Notes: a model not told the origin generated them from the letters alone. 64,000 nt of DNA from Clostridium sp. SY8519 (GCF_000270305.1 NC_015737.1:801501-865500), one strand, 5' to 3'; positions 34,633 to 43,162 are shown, counted from the stretch's first letter. Numbers and translations: made by a program.

Positions 34633-35343
34633 TTAATCTTTCATCTGCCTTTTGTATTTGTAGTAAGTGTTATGAGACACACCTGCCAGTTGCATCACTT
34701 CCCTGTCCAACAGAGTGCCTCCGAAGTCTTTGGCGTGTTTTTGGATGATTTTCTTTGCAGCCACTTCTTTCTTGGTGGTAATCTTAATCCCCGGTTTTTG
34801 ACCGATCTGCTTCCCATGGATCCTGGCTGTTTCGATCCCTTCCTTCGTCCGTTGTCTGAGATCGTCTACTTCCTGTTGAGATTGTTGAAACGCCAATCTT
34901 ATCTGTTCTTTGACCAAATCGTGCTGATAATCATTTAAGGCTGATATGATTGCATTCACAAGCGTATTCTCTGATTTGTTCGCTGTATTCGTTTCAAATT
35001 TCGGAATGCTGCGCTGCATGGATTCGCGGAAAACATCTGTGTCAATATGATGTTGCTTGAGAAAGATCAGACGAACATTTTGACTGTCTAACTTCTGATA
35101 AAGCTCATACCCGTCTTCTGCGTTTCTGCTCATACGGGACACGCTGTCAAACACAACGGTATCTCCCGATCGCAATTCTTTCAGAAGCCTGTCAAATACC
35201 GGGCGTTCTATCTTCGTACCCGTATAGGCTTCTTGCATGATGACTGCTTCCGGGAATTCTTTTTTGATATTCCGGATCTGCCGGTCTATGGACTGCTGTT
35301 TGGTTGACACTCGGCAGTACCCATATATTCTTGGTTCTCTCAT
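34633..35343 (-). CDS. Small serine recombinase (resolvase/invertase type)
   Basis: A 236-residue recombinase. The catalytic domain starts RIYGYCRVSTKQQSIDRQI, with the nucleophile Ser in the RVST motif. TGTKIERPVFDRLL and VVFDSVSRMSRNAEDG carry the conserved arginines. The C-terminal HTH (DREVMQLAGVSHNTYYKYK) recognises DNA. The size is slightly longer than classic resolvases because of a polar insert around residues 115-125. ATG 35343 has AAAGGAATG upstream. A perfect palindrome just upstream (35369-35386) could be its own binding or crossover site. It would resolve dimers or invert DNA in Element A. Confidence 0.88.
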   Translation of the reverse strand: MREPRIYGYCRVSTKQQSIDRQIRNIKKEFPEAVIMQEAYTGTKIERPVFDRLLKELRSGDTVVFDSVSRMSRNAEDGYELYQKLDSQNVRLIFLKQHHIDTDVFRESMQRSIPKFETNTANKSENTLVNAIISALNDYQHDLVKEQIRLAFQQSQQEVDDLRQRTKEGIETARIHGKQIGQKPGIKITTKKEVAAKKIIQKHAKDFGGTLLDREVMQLAGVSHNTYYKYKRQMKD

Positions 35344-35368
35344 GTCTTCATTCCTTTGTTTATATTAA

Positions 35369-35386
35369 ATTTAACGACCGTTAAAT
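35369..35386. promoter_or_regulatory. Palindrome upstream of the resolvase (candidate res/operator site)
   Basis: ATTTAACG-AC-CGTTAAAT has perfect 8-base arms around a 2-base centre, as expected for a serine-recombinase crossover subsite. A weaker pair, TGGTAT near 35,389 and ATACCA near 35,437, follows in the same spacer. Confidence 0.45.
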
Positions 35387-35472
35387 ATGGTATTATTCTT
35401 TCTTTTCCATCGCCGTCTATATTATACCATAAATAATATAATATTAAATTTGGTATATTTGAGATATAAAAA

Positions 35473-35502
35473 GAGACCAACCATTTGGCTAAGGCTGGTC
35501 TC
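35473..35502 (-). terminator. Rho-independent terminator of the restriction operon
   Basis: GAGACCA/TGGTCTC stem (35496-35502 and 35473-35479), with further pairing in the loop. It is followed by TTTTTATATC on the minus strand, 15 bases after the last operon gene. Confidence 0.85.
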
Positions 35503-35516
35503 ATTACCGTTTTCCC

Positions 35517-35699
35517 TTAAAACAATGTCCTGTCTTCTTTTGGTTTCCTGAAATAGTCATCCAGGAACGACCGAAGGATTTTCTCCACAGCGGCTGTTTT
35601 CGTCACACCAGTTTCCTCACAGAACCGATCCAGATCTTCATAAACAGATGATTCCAGTTTGATGTTTAACACATGAGCGTCTTTCTTCGGTCTTGGCAT
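35517..35699 (-). CDS. Small ribbon-helix-helix-like protein ending the restriction operon
   Basis: 60 residues from ATG 35699 (GGAGGGAT upstream). VLNIKLESSVYEDLDRFCEE plus VTKTAAVEKILRSFLDDYF is a typical RHH/CopG-like pattern of one strand and two helices. It begins within a base of the stop of the GIY-YIG/helicase gene and is therefore part of the operon. Possible roles are operon repressor or control protein. The frame continues upstream to 35768 but that part is antisense-like and lacks a ribosome site. Confidence 0.72.
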   Translation of the reverse strand: MPRPKKDAHVLNIKLESSVYEDLDRFCEETGVTKTAAVEKILRSFLDDYFRKPKEDRTLF

Positions 35700-35700
35700 A

Positions 35701-38700
35701 TCAATCCCTCCCGAATAATTCTTCCAGCTTCTCTTCCAGAGTACCATCTTCAGCGTATGGAAGAGCATCCAGAAGCCTGAAATTATGCTTCTTTATTTCG
35801 ATCTCATCGCTAAATCCAAGAATGTAATTTGTTGCTATCCGGTAAATAATTTCCGTCGGTGCCAGCCCATATACCTGGTCTGCAAAGATATGCTGAAGCC
35901 GTTCAACCGGATCCTGATACAGTTCTTTCATCCGGTCACTGTTATACAGCCGTTTTACAATCTCTGTGATATACAGACCTGACTTCATATACAGGTCAAT
36001 GAAGGTCTTGTCATCCTGATCAAAACATCCCGGATTCTCTTTCTCCAGGAGATCCACCATCTCCTTTACTACTTTCTTCGGCGTAAAGATCTGGTTTGTC
36101 TTCTGTGGCGGAATATAATCGAAAATATCTTCTTCATTTGTCTCGTTAAAGTAATCTGCCAGTTCCTTCTTCTTGCGTATGAATTCCTTCACGGAATCAT
36201 TGAAGACAACCGGGTCAAACAGATGCCCTTCGAACTGCTTCTCTTCTCCTGTCTCCTTATCCTTGTACAAACCTCCATCCCGCAGGAACAGGAACTGATC
36301 CAGGGTAATGCTGGTAACTTCCTTGAAGACATCCGGAGGGATAATCCGGTCAAAGTTTTCCAGTGTCACATCGTGATCAGACGCATATGCCATCAGGAAG
36401 GACGGGATCGTCCGGGCAAAACCTCGCAGATGTGCACGTACCCCTTCCATAATCTCATCTTTCTGGTGTTCTTTCCGTCCTGTTTGAACTGTCTTAACGA
36501 TCTCCTGGCCTGCGTCTTCCACAAATGTTTCAGCGCTTTCCTGCAGCACATCTTTTAATCGGTTTGTAATCTCTTCCTGCTTCTTTATAAACTCTTCATG
36601 GACAGTCTGGACCGCTTTCTCATCGGTTGGATCTTTTAATTCCTGCAGTGCTTTATCCCGCTCTGCTTCCGCCTTTCCCCGTTCGATCTCAGTCTGGTCA
36701 AATGCCTTTTGTACCGTGTGACGGGCTTTTTCTTCCAGCTGTGCCTCGATCCGTTTCCGGTCAGATGGGCGCATATCTGTACCGTATTCCGCTTTTGCTT
36801 CTTCAACCAATGGCTTTATTGCCTGTTTTACAAAAGCGTCCTGCAGCCGTTTGATCGCTGTATCTACAGGTGCCTTCTGGTCAAGCTTGTCATGTATCTC
36901 TTCCATAGTATCGGAAACACTATCGCTTACTTCTTCGGAAATATCGTAGATTTTCCCACCGAACAAGTCTTTTGCTTCCTTGGAAATATCATTATCAGGA
37001 ATCTCTACTTCTCCCTTTTCATTGATATTTAACCTTTCCTTGTCCTCTGTAGAAGGCTCTACGGGGCTTCCTTCTGCTTGTGGTGGAATACTTATAATGA
37101 TATCAATGACTTCCTGTGGAGCTGAGAAGATATTCGTAATATTCTGGAACAGGAAATTAGACATGAATCCACGCCGTACCACTTCCTGGCACCTGATCTT
37201 CCTCGGAATAGAAAGAACCTTCTCTGCATCCAGTTCTATCATTTCACCGGCATCATCTTCGCCGATCACAGGCAGGAAGTTCAACAGTGTACGGATATGC
37301 TTCTTTCTAAGATCCATATCTCCGTTTCCGTTTGCCGTGTCTCCTGATAAATCATTGGCATATTGTTCCACGATTACAAGCGTCCTTGCCGGGTCGAAGT
37401 CAAAGACATAGCAGTTCTCTTTCCGGGCATATTTCCTTGTTTCCTTATCGTAGAACATGCATGGATTCTGCGCACGGAATGCTGCCTGCATATACAAAGA
37501 CGGTGAATGGACGTTGGAAAGCATTAATACAGCGGTCCATTCCGGGATTGTAACGCCTGTTGTAAGCTGTCCTACAGACAGTGTTATTGTCTTATCATTT
37601 TCCCGGATCGCTTTCGTAACAGCATCAAATGACTGCTTTAATTCTTCACCTTCATCCTCATCCAATTTGTTATCCCCGGCAGCAAGGACGATCTTATACT
37701 GGCTGAATACCGGGTGCTGTTCCAGCTTCTTTGCCAGTGCTTTCGCGCTGTCTACACGGTTCAACAGCCACAAAGTATGTTTCAGCTCATTGCGCAGCTT
37801 ATCCGTGGAAAATGGGTACTTTTCCCCTTTTGTCAGGGCATCCAGGAACTTATCTACGGATGAGTCATGTACAAAAGAACCATGCCCATTCGTCTCGAAG
37901 AACTCATTCAGATCGAAGGCATATTCTTCCGTTTCTCCGTTGATTTCAATACCCTGACGCAGTTCATCCTTTATAATTTCTGACATCTGATAGGTAAACA
38001 GATTGAGCTGTGGAAGGTTTGCATATGGATTTTCCCCTTCGCCATCCCATTCCTGTTTTGCTTTCTGTTCGTCCGCGTACGTCCAGTTATAGATGGCGTC
38101 TTCCGGGAACTTATCGTTTGCCAGTGCTTTGAACGGCGTTCCGGATAAATGCAGCGTAAACTTCCGCTTGATCTGGTCAAACGCCAGATCTGTCTTGTAT
38201 GTATCAACACCTTCATGTGCTTCATCGATGACAAGCACATCCCAGTCCATATTTGCAACTTCCCGGAGCTTTTCATATTTTCCACCAAAGGCTTTTGCAC
38301 CTTTTAAATCCTGAAGGCTGACAAATTCAATACAGCCCATGAATTCGGAATCATCCGTACGGGAAGCACGGTCTACATATTCCTCGCGGGATACAACCAG
38401 AGGCTTATCTTTAATACCTGATACATTGCTGACAAATACATAACCGGATTCTGTTCCAAGGAATTTCGCATAGTCAGCGTACCAAGAATTGGCAATTGCC
38501 GGGCGGTTCGTTACAACCAGTACGTTAACAGCACCGATCTGCTTACAGAAGTCATACACGGACAGTGTCTTTCCGAACCGGGGCTTCGCGTTCCATAAGA
38601 ACTCCCCGCCTTCATGGTCTCTCCGGTATGCTGCAGCCTGGCTGACTGCTTCATCCTGCTCTTTCCGAAGCTTATAGGAAATTGTTTCGGTACCTTTTAC

Positions 38701-39054
38701 AAGGCCGTGGGATGACCGGAAATCGTAGAACATATTTCTGGAAGCATTTCCTGTGATATGGAACCATTCCGTCCCTCTTGTCCTCTCAATCCCGTTCTTC
38801 TGAAGATATGCATGAAAATCAGAATCATGGAAAATTTTTCCAGACCCATCATCATAAATGGCGTTTCCCATCCACTCCAGCTTGTATTTTATATCCGCTG
38901 TATGCATCTGCTGGTTCAAACGTTTTTGTACATCCTGTTCTGTATACCCGATCTTCGTCCATCCATCATGGCGATGGATTTCCGGTGTTGTATATGCATA
39001 GATCATGGGGACAACCGGCTTGGCTGTCTTGATCATGTCTGTTACATTACTCAT
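35701..39054 (-). CDS. GIY-YIG nuclease - DEAD/DEAH helicase - partial methylase protein
   Basis: The 1117-residue protein has several modules. Residues about 17-100 are GIY-YIG/T5orf172-like (MIYAYTTPEI, GWTKIGYTEQ, KRLNQQ). Residues about 125-530 are a SF2 helicase: motif I AKPRFGKT at 156-163, DEAH at 277-280, SGTPF at 304-308, late motifs TTGVTIPEW and QAAFRAQNP. A long Glu/Lys-rich helical spacer follows (about 730-870). The last 130 residues resemble the front half of an adenine methylase: IFTPKKVV near 989, a diverged motif I (FIDLYMKSGLY) near 1018-1028 and VYGLAPTEII. NPPY is absent here but present in the next upstream gene. This resembles Type ISP architecture cut in two. Confidence 0.82.
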   Translation of the reverse strand: MSNVTDMIKTAKPVVPMIYAYTTPEIHRHDGWTKIGYTEQDVQKRLNQQMHTADIKYKLEWMGNAIYDDGSGKIFHDSDFHAYLQKNGIERTRGTEWFHITGNASRNMFYDFRSSHGLVKGTETISYKLRKEQDEAVSQAAAYRRDHEGGEFLWNAKPRFGKTLSVYDFCKQIGAVNVLVVTNRPAIANSWYADYAKFLGTESGYVFVSNVSGIKDKPLVVSREEYVDRASRTDDSEFMGCIEFVSLQDLKGAKAFGGKYEKLREVANMDWDVLVIDEAHEGVDTYKTDLAFDQIKRKFTLHLSGTPFKALANDKFPEDAIYNWTYADEQKAKQEWDGEGENPYANLPQLNLFTYQMSEIIKDELRQGIEINGETEEYAFDLNEFFETNGHGSFVHDSSVDKFLDALTKGEKYPFSTDKLRNELKHTLWLLNRVDSAKALAKKLEQHPVFSQYKIVLAAGDNKLDEDEGEELKQSFDAVTKAIRENDKTITLSVGQLTTGVTIPEWTAVLMLSNVHSPSLYMQAAFRAQNPCMFYDKETRKYARKENCYVFDFDPARTLVIVEQYANDLSGDTANGNGDMDLRKKHIRTLLNFLPVIGEDDAGEMIELDAEKVLSIPRKIRCQEVVRRGFMSNFLFQNITNIFSAPQEVIDIIISIPPQAEGSPVEPSTEDKERLNINEKGEVEIPDNDISKEAKDLFGGKIYDISEEVSDSVSDTMEEIHDKLDQKAPVDTAIKRLQDAFVKQAIKPLVEEAKAEYGTDMRPSDRKRIEAQLEEKARHTVQKAFDQTEIERGKAEAERDKALQELKDPTDEKAVQTVHEEFIKKQEEITNRLKDVLQESAETFVEDAGQEIVKTVQTGRKEHQKDEIMEGVRAHLRGFARTIPSFLMAYASDHDVTLENFDRIIPPDVFKEVTSITLDQFLFLRDGGLYKDKETGEEKQFEGHLFDPVVFNDSVKEFIRKKKELADYFNETNEEDIFDYIPPQKTNQIFTPKKVVKEMVDLLEKENPGCFDQDDKTFIDLYMKSGLYITEIVKRLYNSDRMKELYQDPVERLQHIFADQVYGLAPTEIIYRIATNYILGFSDEIEIKKHNFRLLDALPYAEDGTLEEKLEELFGRD

Positions 39055-40088
39055 TAATCCATCTCCTTTACGTGTGTTTCGATAAATTCTATCTCTTCTT
39101 CTGATAAGCCGTATTTTTTATACAACTGCAGATCGATATTATGAATAGATTCAGACCAATTGATATCAGCATTTTCAGTAAAATCTTGTAATGGAATTTT
39201 AGACCATGTAGCTTTAGACTGGTTATTTTGAGTAGTTTTCATTATACCAAGCAAAGCCCTTGCAAACTTTGTCTTTATGTATTTCGATAATGATACCGCT
39301 TCGTATTTTGTATCAAACTCCCCTATACTTAAAAAGGTCTGTGTATGGACAGCCTCAGGTCCTAATATTATAGGCTCACTTAGTATTTCACCAAAACTCC
39401 CTGATCCAATTGCACCAGCCATAAGAACCTTCCATTTATGAAGATTACCCTGGTCTTTAAAATATGTTCTTTTCGCAAATAAAATAATACGTTCATTCCT
39501 CTTTCGACCAAATACTTTTACATCACCCTCTAAATAATCTGCATGAAAAATTTCTGGGTATCGCTCAAATACACTGGATGCAACAGCCTTTGCATGCTGT
39601 TTATCTGTACGGCCAATCAAATCAGGATGCTCTGTAAATAACATATCTGTAAAACGGTAACTATCTGGACTATGAACAAGATCTCCAATATTAGTATTTA
39701 TATATCGTTTAACTTTGTCATATACATTTCTCAAATTCTCCGACTGAATAAATACACCAATAGATCCAAAATCTTTCAGTCTGTCATAATATGAGATCAC
39801 AACGCCACCTTTTATATCCACACCAGAAAATACGGACGTACTATCTTCGACATATTTCAATACTTTAAAATGTTCATCATTTAACATTTTCTTGTTCCAA
39901 GCTTTTGGTGTAGCACCAGCCTGTGTCAAGAAACGCGCAGGCGTGATAAGTTCAGTAACATCAGCTATCAAAAAAGCATTATCCATAAAAACGTTATATA
40001 CAGGCTTCGCCTGATTGTTTAATCCAACATTTGCACTTTGGTATGGCGGATTTCCGATACAAATATCAAACAATTTTTTCTTTCCCAT
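39054..40088 (-). CDS. Eco57I-type methylase half (NPPY) with probable target-recognition tail
   Basis: The 344-residue protein starts at once with the methylase motif IV: FDICIGNPPYQ, NPPY at residues 13-16. ELITPARFLTQAG (typical of the Eco57I family) and a long variable C-terminal region with RNERIILFAKRTYF follow. There is no motif I of its own. The missing SAM-binding half is at the C-terminus of the helicase protein encoded next. It should modify adenine in a specific site as part of a complex; that is inference. ATG 40088 has AAGGAGAAAG. Its stop overlaps the start of the helicase gene as TAATG, so the two are translationally coupled. Confidence 0.8.
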   Translation of the reverse strand: MGKKKLFDICIGNPPYQSANVGLNNQAKPVYNVFMDNAFLIADVTELITPARFLTQAGATPKAWNKKMLNDEHFKVLKYVEDSTSVFSGVDIKGGVVISYYDRLKDFGSIGVFIQSENLRNVYDKVKRYINTNIGDLVHSPDSYRFTDMLFTEHPDLIGRTDKQHAKAVASSVFERYPEIFHADYLEGDVKVFGRKRNERIILFAKRTYFKDQGNLHKWKVLMAGAIGSGSFGEILSEPIILGPEAVHTQTFLSIGEFDTKYEAVSLSKYIKTKFARALLGIMKTTQNNQSKATWSKIPLQDFTENADINWSESIHNIDLQLYKKYGLSEEEIEFIETHVKEMD

Positions 40089-40099
40089 ATCTTTCTCCT

Positions 40100-41026
40100 T
40101 TAATCTTCCTTCAATTCATGAAAAACCAGGGAATTCTTGCTTCTCCAGTTCGTGATCCTGCAGTACACAGAGGTTGTTTCTTCTTCGACCGGATTCAGAA
40201 GATCCGATATCGTGTATTGATGGTTTTCCTGTCTTTTTCCTGCATACGGTACCGTATCGGTGAGACCATCCATCTGCCAGAAATTCCATGCGATGATGTT
40301 GGAAACCTTTTCCAGCTCCTTCTTTGTTGCATCCCTTCCAAGTCTTACACGGATGTAATCGGAAAACGTCAATACCAGATTGCAACGTGCCAAGAGCAGG
40401 TTGTCTCCCTGATATTCGTATCCATATACGCTCTCAAACGCCCTGTACGTCCATTTCAGCCAGTCTTTTTCATTTGTGGTATTTTCATTGACGATACGTA
40501 GCTTTCGGTCTAACATCCCGATCCGGCGTTTTGGAGGCAGAATCAGTTCACCGGTTGAAGCATCATACCGGGAAACGATGTACGGGGCTTCGCCGCATGT
40601 GATTTCCAGGCGTCTGGAATCCACGTAATGCTTCCAGGACTTTGACGGCTTATCCGGAAACCGGACAGGGTCTTCTACTACCACCCAGTCATGGTCTTTT
40701 TCTATGTTAAAGACGTCCTTTCGCCCGAACCACTCTTCATCCGTGAAGTTATTCATTTTGTTACAGAGCCAGGCGGGTGTAAAAACCTCTGCTTTCTTTC
40801 TGGTCCGGTCAGCCTGTTCCGCATCTTCCTTTAAGATACGGGGCTGCACATTGATCGGATCCAGCCCGAAGATGTCTTTCGCATCCATGCACCGGTCAGC
40901 AGCATACTGTTCTCCAAGACTGAGGTAACTGTCGGTCGCATATACGATATTCTGTTTTGTCGTTTTATCCTCCAGAAGCCTGTGAAAAACAAGGTTCAGG
41001 GGATAGTTCTGCAGATCGATTAACAA
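40100..41026 (-). CDS. Accessory M-like protein of the restriction operon
   Basis: A 308-residue protein of a family usually labelled restriction endonuclease subunit M. KKAEVFTPAWLCNKMNN (FTP at 82-84) is methylase motif X-like. ITCGEAPYIVSRYD (GEAPY 145-149) looks like a diverged NPPY loop. SVYGYEYQGDNLLLARCNL (200-217) resembles motif I/II. The order differs from a normal methylase, so it may be a permuted or inactive form. Start is TTG 41026 behind AAGGAGAAGG. It is first in the operon, 12 bases before the NPPY gene, with a strong promoter upstream. Partner proteins are the NPPY and helicase products. Confidence 0.7.
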   Translation of the reverse strand: MLIDLQNYPLNLVFHRLLEDKTTKQNIVYATDSYLSLGEQYAADRCMDAKDIFGLDPINVQPRILKEDAEQADRTRKKAEVFTPAWLCNKMNNFTDEEWFGRKDVFNIEKDHDWVVVEDPVRFPDKPSKSWKHYVDSRRLEITCGEAPYIVSRYDASTGELILPPKRRIGMLDRKLRIVNENTTNEKDWLKWTYRAFESVYGYEYQGDNLLLARCNLVLTFSDYIRVRLGRDATKKELEKVSNIIAWNFWQMDGLTDTVPYAGKRQENHQYTISDLLNPVEEETTSVYCRITNWRSKNSLVFHELKED

Positions 41027-41042
41027 AGCCTTCTCCTTTGTA

Positions 41043-41087
41043 GTATATGTATACTTCTATTTTATCAATATGATGTAGACGTTTCAA
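41043..41087 (-). promoter_or_regulatory. Promoter of the restriction operon with overlapping palindrome
   Basis: On the minus strand TTGAAA (41082-41087), a 17-base spacer and TAAAAT (41059-41064) form a near-consensus sigma-70 promoter. GTATA-TG-TATAC (41043-41054) lies where transcription should start and is a good operator candidate for the nearby XRE regulator. The rest of the 41027-41341 gap holds only the XRE terminator. Confidence 0.7.
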
Positions 41088-41303
41088 CATAATTGTATCA
41101 TATACAGAACATCCGTTAGAATTCACAAATAACAACAACTTATTTTCAGAATGATCCGGGGAAGCATATTCCGTAAAATCAGGATGTTGTTTTCAGATTT
41201 TACATGTCAACTGACAGATGCCGTCTTATTTTTACGTCTTCTATTCTTATCAAGTCTGGTTTCCGATATAAAATCCAAGTCTACCCTGAGATAACACACC
41301 GGG

Positions 41304-41335
41304 CAAAAAAAAGCTGACCGCAAACGCAGCCAGCT
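41304..41335 (-). terminator. Terminator of the XRE gene
   Basis: AGCTGGC/GTCAGCT stem (41329-41335 and 41312-41318) followed by eight T on the minus strand, directly after the XRE stop. It isolates the restriction promoter from upstream reading. Confidence 0.88.
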
Positions 41336-41341
41336 AAAGTC

Positions 41342-41950
41342 CTAATCGTTTTCCAATTCATTATCCAGTTCTTCTAACCGTTGTTTCAGACGTTCCCTTG
41401 CCCTCAATTTATCCTCTCGTGTCGGCTTTAATGTTAATGCTTTCGGAAATGTCCATTCCCAATCCAGATATTTTTTCTTTACATCATCAGCAACAGCAGA
41501 AACAGCCATATCACTTATATCATTTACGAGCAATTGCTGATCATACCATTTCGATATGTATTCATTTAAATGACCGGAATCATCTTCATTAAAACGCATA
41601 TACACCCGATCATTCAGTTTTTCTAAAACAAGCCCGTGTTGTTCTTCTAATTCAAATAATGTATACATAACCCCTATATAACTGAAATGCTCCGGATCAG
41701 CCAAAGCCAACGGTTCAACTCCTAAAACAGAAGCTATATCCTTTAAACGCTCATTTTTTGGTTTTCGCTGTCCATTCTCATATTTTTGCATCATGTCCGC
41801 CGAAATACCAATCTTTTCAGCAAGTTCTTGCATAGACAAACCTTTGGCAACGCGAATACGTCTGATTCTGGACCCAACACGAGCACCCTCTGTTTCGTCT
41901 ATATAATCTATTGGATCCTGTCCGAAAGGATTATACACAAAAAAGCTCAT
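41342..41950 (-). CDS. XRE family transcriptional regulator
   Basis: About 202 residues from ATG 41950 (GAGGAAAT upstream). The Cro/CI-type HTH is at about residues 25-80 (IRRIRVAKGLSMQELAEKIG, ADMMQKYENGQRKPKNERL). The C-terminal part is acidic and helical, with an Arg/Lys/Glu-rich end (DKLRARERLKQRLEEL), and could mediate dimerization. It lies between the restriction operon and the excision/recombination genes, so it could control either. Palindromes at the restriction promoter and GAAC/GTTC repeats upstream of the next gene are candidate sites. Confidence 0.88.
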   Translation of the reverse strand: MSFFVYNPFGQDPIDYIDETEGARVGSRIRRIRVAKGLSMQELAEKIGISADMMQKYENGQRKPKNERLKDIASVLGVEPLALADPEHFSYIGVMYTLFELEEQHGLVLEKLNDRVYMRFNEDDSGHLNEYISKWYDQQLLVNDISDMAVSAVADDVKKKYLDWEWTFPKALTLKPTREDKLRARERLKQRLEELDNELEND

Positions 41951-42161
41951 TTCTAATTTCCTCTCTCTTCTTATGAACACATATCTTTTTCGATTTTAAC
42001 ACAGATACAGACGCCCTGATTAGGAAATAAGCACAAATGGTGTAAATAGAACATTATTTTATAATTTGTTCTTTACAGTTACGTCTTTATATATTATTAT
42101 CATAGTATGGAAAGAACGTTTTTATATATTTTGTTCTTATTTGATAAGGAGAACGGCACTT

Positions 42162-42365
42162 ATGAAACAAATGTTTGAACATTATCCTGAGCTGTTAGAT
42201 GTCAACACTGTCGCTGATATCCTCGGTGTAACGCCTGTAACTGTTCGGAGACACATTCAGGCAGGAAACCTGCCAAGTATTAAAGTCGGAAGACTTATTA
42301 GGATACCAAAGCATGAGCTTTGTGAAAGTTTGGAAGGAGGACGAGTCCATGCAAAAGAAGGTTGA
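42162..42365 (+). CDS. Excisionase-like HTH protein
   Basis: A 67-residue MerR/Xis-type DNA-binding protein: DVNTVADILGVTPVTVRRHI, then GRLIRIPKHEL. ATG 42162 has AAGGAGAA. Longer upstream reading is rejected because that region (41,951-42,161) is AT-rich promoter DNA. It contains GAAC-N13-GTTC and further GTTCTT/AAGAAC repeats at 42050-42142. It is the first gene of the rightward excision/integration run, and its small size and position fit a recombination directionality factor. Confidence 0.82.
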   Translation: MKQMFEHYPELLDVNTVADILGVTPVTVRRHIQAGNLPSIKVGRLIRIPKHELCESLEGGRVHAKEG

Positions 42366-42480
42366 ACTTAATCTTGAGATTTTACTTCTGAATGATTTAT
42401 ACAACACCGGCGTCATCGACCAGGAGCTGTACGAGAAAGCACTTTCGAAGCTGAATAGCACAATGACGGAGGCAGCCTGA
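42349..42480 (+). CDS. 43-residue SHOCT-like protein
   Basis: A short open frame starting ATG 42349 behind GGAAGGAGG and ending at 42480. LYNTGVIDQELYEKALSKL is the SHOCT-like short helical motif (LL..GxIxxEEYxxxK..L). It overlaps the Xis-like gene by 17 bases and ends one base before the next start, so it is embedded in a coupled operon. SHOCT-like peptides are common next to recombinases in firmicute elements; their role is unknown. Confidence 0.75.
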   Translation: MQKKVELNLEILLLNDLYNTGVIDQELYEKALSKLNSTMTEAA

Positions 42481-42481
42481 C

Positions 42482-43162
42482 ATGCGGGCTGCTATCTATC
42501 ACTTTACAGACAAATCAGCGAAACGACCGATCGTCTATCAGAAGCAATTGACAGCATTAAAGGAATTCGCAGAATCCAAAGGCTTCGACGATGTAGACAT
42601 ATATTGTGATAAAAGCTTACGAAGAACGGAGCATAAGGAATTCGACCGCTTTATGTCTTCTTGCAGCGAATACGAAGCCCTGATTACAAAGGATTTTTAC
42701 CATATCTCCAGGAACACCCAGCAATCAATGAAAATTATGAAAGATCTGCTGAACAAAAACGTCCCTGTTTATTCAATGGAAAACGGTCGTTTTTTCTGGG
42801 AAGAAGTTCCTGTCGATCAGCCACTCCGAGTCGCAACATATACAACACACTTCGGGGAGCCACACGAGATTAAACAGGTTGTCGAAGTACGAAACGATAT
42901 TTTTAAGTTGTATGCGAATAAACGGACAAGCTGGATTATTACAGATCAATACTACGACGAGACGCTGTACAAGAAGGACGCCGAACAAATCCAACTGAAA
43001 AAGCTTATTGCAAACAAAGACCTGTATGACCTGCTACTGGTCCATAACTTAGGCGATGTGCATTGGCGGACAGCGAAATTTTGTAAGATCCGGGAGCAAC
43101 TGCAATTAGACATTTACTCCCTGCAAAACGGATTTCTCAAATACACCACGGAGGTACCATGA
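42482..43162 (+). CDS. Degenerate serine-recombinase-like protein (two resolvase-like halves)
   Basis: A 226-residue protein whose first half follows the resolvase catalytic fold: AAIYHFTDKSAKR at the position of the YARVST motif, then YQKQLTALKEFAESKGFDDVDIY, FDRFMSSCSEYEALITKDFYHISRN. The nucleophile Ser of RVST is not present in register. The second half (RVATYTTHFGEPHEIKQVVE, WIITDQYYDETLYKKD, YDLLLVHNLGDVHWR) looks like a second, more diverged copy. It may be a non-catalytic partner of the large recombinase that follows with a 4-base overlap. Confidence 0.65.
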   Translation: MRAAIYHFTDKSAKRPIVYQKQLTALKEFAESKGFDDVDIYCDKSLRRTEHKEFDRFMSSCSEYEALITKDFYHISRNTQQSMKIMKDLLNKNVPVYSMENGRFFWEEVPVDQPLRVATYTTHFGEPHEIKQVVEVRNDIFKLYANKRTSWIITDQYYDETLYKKDAEQIQLKKLIANKDLYDLLLVHNLGDVHWRTAKFCKIREQLQLDIYSLQNGFLKYTTEVP

